Shown here: positions 57,362 through 64,000 of the stretch, piece after piece
Layout of the letters: each line of letters opens with the position of its first letter
Numbering within the stretch: the stretch's first letter is position 1
Assembly: GCF_007830055.1 (NCBI RefSeq)
Contig: NZ_VLLE01000006.1
Location: 248,001 to 312,000, forward strand
Direction of reading: 5' to 3'
Length of the DNA: 64,000 nucleotides
Source: Lacibacter cauensis
GTDB taxonomy: Bacteria; Bacteroidota; Bacteroidia; Chitinophagales; Chitinophagaceae
Notes under the pieces: model-generated
The model's database searches: none
Told to the model about the DNA's origin: nothing
Seen by the model: only the letters and a program-made list of their open reading frames with translations
Translations under genes and position numbers: made by a program

Positions 57362-58351
57362 TTAGCTGTTCAGAACAACATAATTTGCTACGATCCACAG
57401 TAAACTAAACCAGAAAATAAGTTCGGGCAGTGATTTCTTTTTGGGATAATAATAAAATGCAGCATGAAACAGGCTGATGGGCACGGCTGCCAGCACCCAA
57501 TAGTCAAGACCGGGCACGCTGTTTATGAACGGTATAAACAAGGCGATAATGAGGTAAAAGATCATGAAATTCCAGCTTTTGCGGGTTTGCACCAGCATCC
57601 GCACCGAATACCGGCGACCTGTAGCCAATCCAATCAACAGCGGAAATACCACCAGGCCAAATTTGACCCAAAATTCCCAGCTAAAACGAATGTTTGGTAA
57701 CCGCAGGTACTGGTTAGGTACTACCGCTTCAATCATGTACCATTTATCCCACACAAAAAAGTACACCAGCAAAAAGTAAAACGGAGTAAGAATACCGAGA
57801 ATCGCTATCAACCACTCTGTTAAATAAAACGGCCGGAACAGCAACAGCGCAACAATCAACAATAACAGCAAGTAGGCCGATGGAAAATAAAAGAACGAGC
57901 AGATACCAAAACCAAAACCGATATTGAACAATACTGTTTTCGGTTTGGGGTGATGGTATAACTCCACCATACGTGGCCATGTAATTACAAGAATAGTGTT
58001 AATGATCAGTGCAGGTGATAACACATTCCACTCAGGTACTACGCTTGTAATAATCAAATAAGAAAGTGCCAACAGGTAGTTGGGTGTAGGAAACAGTTTC
58101 TGATCGTTTACCAACCCGTTGAAAGTAATGGCTTGTGTAAACAATAAAACGAATGCAAAAATGGGATACAGTGTTGGGAAAGCAGCTCCCGGTTGCTTCA
58201 ACACTTTCAGCAGTTCGATGTACAAAAAACCATCTGATTCCTGCATTTGCGGAATAACCGGCGCAGTAAAATAAGGCAGCTTAATAAGCAGCCCTAAAAA
58301 GAAAAGTGTAAAAACATTTAATGGATTATTGCCGGAAAAAAAACGAATCAC
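57362..58351 (-). CDS. DUF6427 family polytopic membrane protein
   Basis: The 329-residue inner-membrane protein has about eight hydrophobic segments. The N-terminus [23 protein letters not shown]-like matches my memory of DUF6427, a Bacteroidota-specific family of unknown function. Basic loops such as [12 protein letters not shown] and [13 protein letters not shown] separate the segments. It ends 38 bp before the purQ start and may be co-transcribed with it, though a biochemical link is not apparent. Confidence 0.7.
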   Translation of the reverse strand: MIRFFSGNNPLNVFTLFFLGLLIKLPYFTAPVIPQMQESDGFLYIELLKVLKQPGAAFPTLYPIFAFVLLFTQAITFNGLVNDQKLFPTPNYLLALSYLIITSVVPEWNVLSPALIINTILVITWPRMVELYHHPKPKTVLFNIGFGFGICSFFYFPSAYLLLLLIVALLLFRPFYLTEWLIAILGILTPFYFLLVYFFVWDKWYMIEAVVPNQYLRLPNIRFSWEFWVKFGLVVFPLLIGLATGRRYSVRMLVQTRKSWNFMIFYLIIALFIPFINSVPGLDYWVLAAVPISLFHAAFYYYPKKKSLPELIFWFSLLWIVANYVVLNS

Positions 58352-58408
58352 GTTAAGCGTTTATTTGCAGCACAAACATTCCGAAAGAAATCGATTTAAC
58401 CAAAAAAA

Positions 58409-58434
58409 ATACCGGGATCAGCTGACCCCGGTAT
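58409..58434 (-). terminator. Terminator of the secreted Trp/Gly-rich protein gene
   Basis: ATACCGGG (58409-58416) pairs with CCCGGTAT (58427-58434), with an inner TCAG/CTGA stem. On the minus strand an eight-T run follows. It lies 19 bp after the stop. Confidence 0.88.
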
Positions 58435-58453
58435 AACTATTTTGTTTGCGTTC

Positions 58454-59998
58454 TTAAAACTCAATACGTGCAAAGCTGAATGAGTTGCGGATAATGCAGG
58501 GTACAATCATTTCCCTTGCACTTACCTGTTTTCCAAAACGGATCATAAACTCAAAGCCTTTGTCTAAACTTTTCAGCGGAGGTTCTTTGTTGATTCTTCC
58601 GTTAGGGTCGAGCGATTGTGCGTTAAGCAACGGCGATCTGCGGCTCCACTCGTTATACAGGAATAACAGTTCTGCACCGCTGTTCATGATCTGGTAGCTG
58701 AGCAGGTTATCCGAATTATCATCGAACTGCGATTTTGCCAGCACATTATCCCATTGGAGGCTGCCTTCTTTATCCAACGAAATCACCATTACATTATCGG
58801 TATAATACCTTGTTTGCTGTGGCGAATTCCAACCATAAGGTGAGTTCCAGCCTCCATAGCCACCCCAGCCCCAGTTGTTATAAGGGTTCCATCCATAGTA
58901 ACGACCAGGATAAAAAGAGTTGCCCCACATCCACGGATTATCCCAACGGTTATAATTACTACCTCTCGAACTGCCGTAGGTATTCTCACCCGTAATCAAA
59001 ACACCACCATCCTTTTTTACAATGATATGCTTCAGGAAATAATCGTTAAACGCATACCTGCTGGAGTTTTCGCCTTTCGCCAATGCACGGAAATCATCAT
59101 CAAATTCGATGGCCTTTTCAATATCCTGGCCGGTAAAACTTTTGTTCACAAAGGCTGTAAACAACCCATCCACATTACCTCGGCGTGATTTTGAATACAA
59201 CGATGTAAGTATATAGCGGCCATTGGAATTATCTACTTTAATACGCAGCTCATCAAGAAAAACTTTATCCAGCGTAAGTTTAAACGAACGGATTGTATCG
59301 TCGTACACGGGAAGCATTACCAACTTGGCTTCATTGATATATTCCCTTTGTCCCGGACGTGAAACATGACTGAACAGGAAGTTACCTTCATTATCGAGAT
59401 AAAAATCGGCAATTGATTCTCTCGAGTTTTCAAGACTGTAGTTAAAAGCACCTCTGCGTATCGGCATCAGGTTATGGCTTAACAGCAAGGTTTGAATATG
59501 GAAATCATCACGCTGTTTATTTTTCATTTTAAACACCATCAGTTTCTGCTTATCATCGCTGATGATAGTGCTGTAAATTTTATTATCGCTGAAAATGCTT
59601 ACTTCCGTTGTATCGAGTTCTAATGGTTCTCCTATTTTCTTTCCATTACCATCAATCTTAACACCCATGCAGTATACCACATTCTTTTTTTGGTATTGAT
59701 AAATAACCATGGAATGTTCGGGATTGGAAAACACATCTACATTAATTGCACGATCGGGAATAAAATCAAGTTCAACTTTATCTTTCTGCTTCATTTCTGC
59801 ATCGTACACAGAAATAAAATGGCGGCTGCGGATGTTTTTGTAAACAAGGTAATTACCCCCGTACTTTCCAAGCACTTCAAACTTCAGCGAACGTAAATCA
59901 TCCCTGTCGGGTTCGGAATAGTAGATGCGTTGTGCATTTACAGTTACAACAGCCAACAAAAAGAGGACAGGCAAAACAAAAGTTTTTATCATCTTCAT
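58454..59998 (-). CDS. Secreted protein of unknown function with Trp/Gly/Tyr/Asn-rich segment
   Basis: From the Met at 59998 (59992 is an alternative) the protein has 514 residues and a Sec signal peptide ending VTVNAQ. The frame is open for 33 codons upstream, to 60097, but those residues are not signal-like. Most of the chain looks like beta strands with the pattern of a WD/YVTN-type propeller ('NPEHSMVIYQYQKKNVVYCMG', 'DNEGNFLFSHVS'). Near residues ~345-400 lies a low-complexity segment rich in Trp, Gly, Tyr, Asn and Pro. I do not recognise a family. It is a single-gene unit with a strong terminator. Confidence 0.75.
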   Translation of the reverse strand: MKMIKTFVLPVLFLLAVVTVNAQRIYYSEPDRDDLRSLKFEVLGKYGGNYLVYKNIRSRHFISVYDAEMKQKDKVELDFIPDRAINVDVFSNPEHSMVIYQYQKKNVVYCMGVKIDGNGKKIGEPLELDTTEVSIFSDNKIYSTIISDDKQKLMVFKMKNKQRDDFHIQTLLLSHNLMPIRRGAFNYSLENSRESIADFYLDNEGNFLFSHVSRPGQREYINEAKLVMLPVYDDTIRSFKLTLDKVFLDELRIKVDNSNGRYILTSLYSKSRRGNVDGLFTAFVNKSFTGQDIEKAIEFDDDFRALAKGENSSRYAFNDYFLKHIIVKKDGGVLITGENTYGSSRGSNYNRWDNPWMWGNSFYPGRYYGWNPYNNWGWGGYGGWNSPYGWNSPQQTRYYTDNVMVISLDKEGSLQWDNVLAKSQFDDNSDNLLSYQIMNSGAELLFLYNEWSRRSPLLNAQSLDPNGRINKEPPLKSLDKGFEFMIRFGKQVSAREMIVPCIIRNSFSFARIEF

Positions 59999-60037
59999 AT
60001 CTTTTCGGTGTTCATGTATTTCTTTAATAGTGTTAAT

Positions 60038-60053
60038 CCCGATAGCGATCGGG
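60038..60053. repeat. Short CCCGAT-type palindromic element
   Basis: CCCGAT (60038-60043), AGCG, ATCGGG (60048-60053) in the intergenic region. A similar CCCGA-TATT-TCGGG hairpin is at 34012-34025. They may be small dispersed palindromes of this genome. Confidence 0.4.
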
Positions 60054-60201
60054 GGCCATATGTTACGCCCATCATTACTTTTGCTGATGTGCAGCAATTA
60101 TTTATGGGCATTTCATATTTAAAATTACGTTGAAAGCGAACAATTCGCCGTTAAGATGCGTTTAAAAATGAAATTACACATTCAATTTTCATAAAACAAT
60201 T

Positions 60202-61113
60202 ATGGCAACCATTTGTATAACGGGCGGAACAGGTTTAATCGGTAAGGCGCTAACTCACTACTTAATCGCCAAAGGTCATGCCATTATTGTCCTTTCCCGT
60301 ACAGAAAAACCCGGTTTACACAAATTAGTAACGTACCGTCAATGGAATCCTGAAAAAGGTACGATTGATGAAAGTGCGATTGCTGCTGCCGATTATATTA
60401 TTCACCTGGCGGGTGCCGGCGTAGCCGATAAACGCTGGAGCAAAAAACGAAAAGAAGAGATTAAACAAAGCCGGGTACAGAGCAGTGCATTGCTGGTTGA
60501 TGCGTTAACCCGTATTCCTAACAAGGTACAGGCTGTTGTGAGTGCATCGGGCATTGGTTGGTACGGACCTGATAACGGAAAAACATTCACAGAAACCGAG
60601 CCACACTTCAACGACTTTTTAGGTACAACCTGTCTTGAATGGGAAAACAGCATAGAGCCCGTTACACAATTGGGCATACGGCTGGTAAAGCTGCGTACAG
60701 GTATTGTGCTTAGTAACGATGGAGGTGCGTTTGCTGAATTTAAAAAACCTGTTCCTTTTGGATTAGCTGCAATACTCGGCAGCGGCAAACAAATAGTTAG
60801 CTGGATTCATGTACTTGATATTGTACGGATGTACGAATACGCACTTGACAATAAAGAGCTATCAGGTGTATTCAATGCTGCTGCCCCCAACCCTGTTACC
60901 AACAAGGAATTGACTGTTGCCATTGCAAAAAAAATGAAGGGCAATGCCTTCATTACAATTCCTGTTCCATCTGTTGCACTGCAGTTAATACTGGGCGAAA
61001 TGAGTGTTGAAGTGTTGAAAAGCACAACCGTAAGTGCCGATAAGATACGGAACAGTGGTTTCAACTTTTTATACCCAACACTTGATGCGGCGATAAACGA
61101 ACTGATTCCTTAA
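60202..61113 (+). CDS. TIGR01777-family epimerase/SDR protein
   Basis: The 303-residue protein has an NAD(P)-binding N-terminus with ITGGTGLIGKAL (residues 6-17) and the family words HLAGAGVADKRWSKKRKEEI, SASGIGWYG and WIHVLDIVRMYEYAL. The C-terminus carries a DUF1731-type end (STTVSADKIRNSGFNFLYP). The family (YfcH-like) is a cytoplasmic extended SDR whose substrate is not established. The gene is convergent with the one at 61110 and the two share the palindromic stop TTAA. Confidence 0.92.
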   Translation: MATICITGGTGLIGKALTHYLIAKGHAIIVLSRTEKPGLHKLVTYRQWNPEKGTIDESAIAAADYIIHLAGAGVADKRWSKKRKEEIKQSRVQSSALLVDALTRIPNKVQAVVSASGIGWYGPDNGKTFTETEPHFNDFLGTTCLEWENSIEPVTQLGIRLVKLRTGIVLSNDGGAFAEFKKPVPFGLAAILGSGKQIVSWIHVLDIVRMYEYALDNKELSGVFNAAAPNPVTNKELTVAIAKKMKGNAFITIPVPSVALQLILGEMSVEVLKSTTVSADKIRNSGFNFLYPTLDAAINELIP

Positions 61114-61634
61114 TTTTTTGAATCGGCCGGTTTCATTACCGGTTGCTTCATTGGAGGAATAACCAAATCCGGACTAAGTTCCGGCAATTTGTCTTTGCTG
61201 TCTTTTTGCTTATACAATAACGCATCAACAAAATACCATTTCCTCCCATCCTGCGATAAACCAATCAACGTTGTTTCTGTTTCAACAGTACCCATCATTA
61301 CTTCTACCGTCATGGTTTGGGGTAATGTGCACTGCATGATTTTTTTATGGGTCACCACCTTTGTAGGATTACCCACCACTATCGACTTCACTTTTATACC
61401 AAACTGCTTTTTGTATTTTTCAACCGAATCAATGCCTTGCTTTAATTTTTCTTTGCTCGAATTATCGCTGACGAGGGTTGGATAAGTAAAGCTTACATAG
61501 GTTTCAATATCCAATGCAGCAAGAGCCCTTGCCATTTTTAATGCTTCAGTTTTTATAACTGTTGACATGTTTTGTGCCGTTGCTGACACCGTAACAAATA
61601 ACAATAGCACAGTTAATAAACGAATTTTTTTCAT
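61110..61634 (-). CDS. Secreted protein of unknown function (NTF2-like fold possible)
   Basis: The 174-residue protein has a signal peptide (MKKIRLLTVLLLFVTVSATAQ). The mature part has an N-terminal helix (KTEALKMARALAALDIETYVSF) and then beta-rich sequence with SQDGRKWYFVDA. This resembles NTF2-like secreted proteins, but I cannot assign a family. The Pro-rich tail (PELSPDLVIPPMKQPVMKP) is probably disordered. It is 3 bp downstream of an ABC permease gene, so it may belong to that transcript. Confidence 0.7.
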   Translation of the reverse strand: MKKIRLLTVLLLFVTVSATAQNMSTVIKTEALKMARALAALDIETYVSFTYPTLVSDNSSKEKLKQGIDSVEKYKKQFGIKVKSIVVGNPTKVVTHKKIMQCTLPQTMTVEVMMGTVETETTLIGLSQDGRKWYFVDALLYKQKDSKDKLPELSPDLVIPPMKQPVMKPADSKN

Positions 61635-61637
61635 ACA

Positions 61638-62456
61638 CTAAAGGTCACGCTTTTTATAAATCCAAAAAACCAATCCCCAGAAAATTAACAGATAGGCAAG
61701 TGTTATAAATATCTGTTCATTAATAATACTAAGTGAATGATCATATACTTTCTGATCGAGCCTGCCAAAAAATGCGGGCACAGGTGTTAACAAATCAGAT
61801 GACTCCGTAGGTAAAAAACGACCTGCTTCCGGATGCACATATTTTTTTAATAACTCTCCGGAGATGTTTTCAACCGGAATCTTGTAAAAAATAAATACAC
61901 CCAACGCAATGAATGCTCTTTTAATAAGAAGACCCAGCAAAAATGCAAATGATAATTGAGCAAAAGTTTGTAATCCAAACAAACCAATATAATGTACCAG
62001 TTGGAATTTATTTTTTACATCTGCACCCGTATTAATAAAGCCAATGGAAAAAGTTACAATTGCGTAAAGTGCTATTACGATGAGAGAAATAATAACTACG
62101 TTAAAAAACTTGGCAATAAGAAATTGATTCCTGCTCCAGCCATCAATCACATTCTGGCGGTTTGTTTTATACGTGTACTCGTTTGTAATTAACATGATCA
62201 CTAAAAGTGCAGGAACCGTTACAAAACATGAGGACAAAAAAGCGGCTGTTCTAAACACTTCCGGAAATTCAAAAGGATTGCCCAACAGCATTTTCAACAA
62301 TTGTGCGGCCTGTTTTGCATTACTTGTTTCTGTTTTGAAAACAAAATAAAACATCCCGTTAATGCCGGGGTAAGATAAAACAGTCATTCCCATCAGCCAC
62401 CAAAAGCCCGGATAATTTTTAAGTTTCAGCCATTCTGTTCGCAATAATTGAAGCAT
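61638..62456 (-). CDS. ABC-2-type transporter permease
   Basis: The 272-residue integral membrane protein has six predicted membrane segments, the first near residues 17-39. NEYTYKTNRQNVIDGWSRNQFLIAKF, on the cytoplasmic side after the second segment, is the ABC-2 permease coupling region. It pairs with the ATPase gene 20 bp upstream at 62477-63370. The exported substrate is unknown. The gene downstream (61110) begins 3 bp after this stop. Confidence 0.9.
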   Translation of the reverse strand: MLQLLRTEWLKLKNYPGFWWLMGMTVLSYPGINGMFYFVFKTETSNAKQAAQLLKMLLGNPFEFPEVFRTAAFLSSCFVTVPALLVIMLITNEYTYKTNRQNVIDGWSRNQFLIAKFFNVVIISLIVIALYAIVTFSIGFINTGADVKNKFQLVHYIGLFGLQTFAQLSFAFLLGLLIKRAFIALGVFIFYKIPVENISGELLKKYVHPEAGRFLPTESSDLLTPVPAFFGRLDQKVYDHSLSIINEQIFITLAYLLIFWGLVFWIYKKRDL

Positions 62457-62476
62457 ATGAAATAGAATTGATAAGG

Positions 62477-63370
62477 TTAATTGTTTGTAAGTTCAAAAAA
62501 GCGCTCTTCCAGTCGCTTTTTCTTAATAGATAACTGCTGCAGCGTAATGCCATTATTGAAGCAGAATTGATTCACTTCTTCGGGCTTTGCTGTTCCTTTT
62601 GGAAAATGTACATGCAGTGTTTGTTCGGCCATGTGTACTTTTGTTTGACCGGGTATTGTAAGCAACAATGATTGCAGTTGCTGCATATCCGAAGCACTTA
62701 CTTCCACCACATCTTCATCTATCAATACTTCATCAACCGAGCCGGAAGTAACCAGGGTACCTGTTTTTAAAATAGCTACATGCGTGCAAACTTTTTCTAC
62801 TTCATCGAGCAGATGGCTGGCCATGATGATGGTGTGGCCTTTTTTACTCAGCTCAATAATTAGCTCACGGATTTCCATAATACCCACAGGATCCAAACCG
62901 TTTGTTGGTTCATCGAGTACCAATATTTTCGGATCGCCCAACAACGCTGCGGCTATCGCTAACCGTTGTTTCATACCTAAACTGTACGTACTGAAACGGC
63001 TTTTGCGGCGTTCGTATAATTTTACCTTTTGCAGCACCGCATCAATCGCTGCAACATCACCACGGCCACTGATGCTGTTGGTGATCTTTAAATTGTTTAC
63101 AGCCGATAAGTAATGATAAAAATTCGGGGTTTCCAGCAAGGAGCCAATGTGCTTCCGTAAATCGGGAGAAGCCGGTTTGCCAAACCAGGAATAATTACCA
63201 CTGTCGGCATTCAGCACATCGAGGATAATGCTGAGCATAGTTGTTTTGCCGCTGCCGTTTGGACCAAGAATGCCAAACACCGAACCTTCCGGCACATCAA
63301 ACGATACGCCTTTCAGCGCCTGAATTTTCCCGTATGTTTTTTTGAGATCCTGAACCTGTAAAATGCTCAT
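62477..63370 (-). CDS. ABC transporter ATP-binding protein
   Basis: The 297-residue ATPase has Walker A GPNGSGKTT (near residues 36-44), Q-loop LLETPNFYHYLS, signature YSLGMKQRLAIAAAL, Walker B ILVLDEPTNGLDPVG, and H-loop ASHLLDEV. It is of the bacitracin/CcmA-like export class. The partner permease is the next gene (20 bp). The pair resembles Bacteroidota ABC exporters of unknown substrate; a link with gliding GldA/GldF is not supported by any neighbour. Confidence 0.92.
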   Translation of the reverse strand: MSILQVQDLKKTYGKIQALKGVSFDVPEGSVFGILGPNGSGKTTMLSIILDVLNADSGNYSWFGKPASPDLRKHIGSLLETPNFYHYLSAVNNLKITNSISGRGDVAAIDAVLQKVKLYERRKSRFSTYSLGMKQRLAIAAALLGDPKILVLDEPTNGLDPVGIMEIRELIIELSKKGHTIIMASHLLDEVEKVCTHVAILKTGTLVTSGSVDEVLIDEDVVEVSASDMQQLQSLLLTIPGQTKVHMAEQTLHVHFPKGTAKPEEVNQFCFNNGITLQQLSIKKKRLEERFFELTNN

Positions 63371-63411
63371 AGATAAATTTGTGATGATAAATGATGTTTA
63401 AATGTAGCAGA

Positions 63412-64000
63412 TTATTTGAATGATTGATAGTTCGGATGATAAATACTGGTAAAATCTCCAAGAACGGCAAAGCCTTTTTCATTAAATCGCAGCTTGTGCA
63501 GTTTTAGTAATTCAATATCATGTAACAATACTTTCCTGTGTCTTGGGTCGAGTGTGCCGCCTGTTACTCCTGCAGCTGCGTTGGGATCGTATTGAAAATG
63601 CGGATCGCAAATAGTTCCCCTGGGATACATCATGCCAGGTATTCCTTTGCCCCGGATATCTAAATTTTTCGGATGATACAAACCGAGCATATGCCCGTAC
63701 TCATGTGCAGCTGTCGTAGAAGTTTGCAACAGGTTGGCTACTTTAAACAAACCGGTATTACTGCCAATGCCATCCACAAACGAAACATCCAACGGTGAAT
63801 ATTCTTCGATGCGGAAGAAAAATAATTTAGGATCGGTATTGTACCACACTTCCTCCGGTTTTAACTGCGGATTATACACTGCTTTAATATCGAAGACCAA
63901 TTTATACCAATCCTGTTTGTATTGAATAGAAGCGTTGGGCTCGTTCCAGTGGCAGGTAATATCATCAGCAATATTTTTGGCGATTGTTGCATCAGCTGCA
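63412..64000 (-). CDS. Metzincin-type zinc protease, N-terminus outside window
   Basis: The frame is open from the right window edge, so the start is not seen; at least 196 residues are present. The zinc motif HEYGHMLGLYH is the extended HExxHxxGxxH of metzincins (matrixin-like M10), and PGMMYPRG about 20 residues later is a good Met-turn. A TTG at 63900 is inside the frame and is not a credible start. Upstream residues include TCHWNEP and WYKLVFDI. A secreted or surface protease is likely but the signal peptide lies outside the window. Whether it hydrolyses peptides is inferred from the motif. Confidence 0.75.
   Translation of the reverse strand, partial: AADATIAKNIADDITCHWNEPNASIQYKQDWYKLVFDIKAVYNPQLKPEEVWYNTDPKLFFFRIEEYSPLDVSFVDGIGSNTGLFKVANLLQTSTTAAHEYGHMLGLYHPKNLDIRGKGIPGMMYPRGTICDPHFQYDPNAAAGVTGGTLDPRHRKVLLHDIELLKLHKLRFNEKGFAVLGDFTSIYHPNYQSFK

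Overview
The window reads as a chromosomal segment of a Bacteroidota bacterium, most likely of the family Chitinophagaceae. The grounds are three SusC/SusD pairs, many lipobox signal peptides, a type IX secretion (T9SS) C-terminal sorting domain, Bacteroidota-type promoters (TTG/TTTG about 16-20 bp upstream of TAnnTTTG), no clear Shine-Dalgarno sites, and DUF4293 and DUF6427 genes. No transposase, integrase, phage gene, rRNA or CRISPR array was seen. The genus is not determined.

Region 1 (1-16364, minus strand) is one uninterrupted 16-kb operon of ten genes. In transcription order these are SusC, SusD, FAS1 (fasciclin) lipoprotein, DUF5007-like lipoprotein, a second SusC, SusD, a second FAS1 lipoprotein, a DUF5008/beta-propeller lipoprotein, an alkaline-phosphatase-like/LamG/DUF4983 lipoprotein, and an M60-type metallopeptidase lipoprotein cut by the left edge. 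No glycoside hydrolase, sulfatase or regulator lies in it. It looks like a surface import system for a protein or glycoprotein ligand, built from two duplicated SusC-SusD-FAS1 modules. A good promoter (16676-16707) with two identical 14-bp boxes exactly 21 bp apart lies just upstream.

Region 2 (16953-21555) holds recN on the plus strand and, convergent to it, xylB-xylA for D-xylose use.

Region 3 (21722-35357) is a second accessory locus. It contains a SusC-SusD pair, then a three-gene lipoprotein operon (vanadium-haloperoxidase/PAP2 family protein, FG-GAP/ASPIC repeat protein, DUF255 thioredoxin-like protein), all on the minus strand. A LacI-family regulator is divergent from the SusC gene. 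Two 14-bp LacI-type operators, exact reverse complements of each other and 210 bp apart, lie in the divergent intergenic region.

Region 4 (35415-64000) is mostly housekeeping: tRNA-Pro, dnaA, a 5'-nucleotidase split into two genes, an FAD dehydrogenase, an ABC exporter, an NMO/FabK-like oxidoreductase, a sugar nucleotidyltransferase, glyA, DUF4293, a T9SS-exported protein, uvrA, an ECF sigma factor, dsbD with a separate DsbD-alpha-like gene, purQ, DUF6427, a TIGR01777 epimerase, a second ABC transporter, and a metzincin-type protease cut by the right edge. Hairpin terminators separate most of these units.
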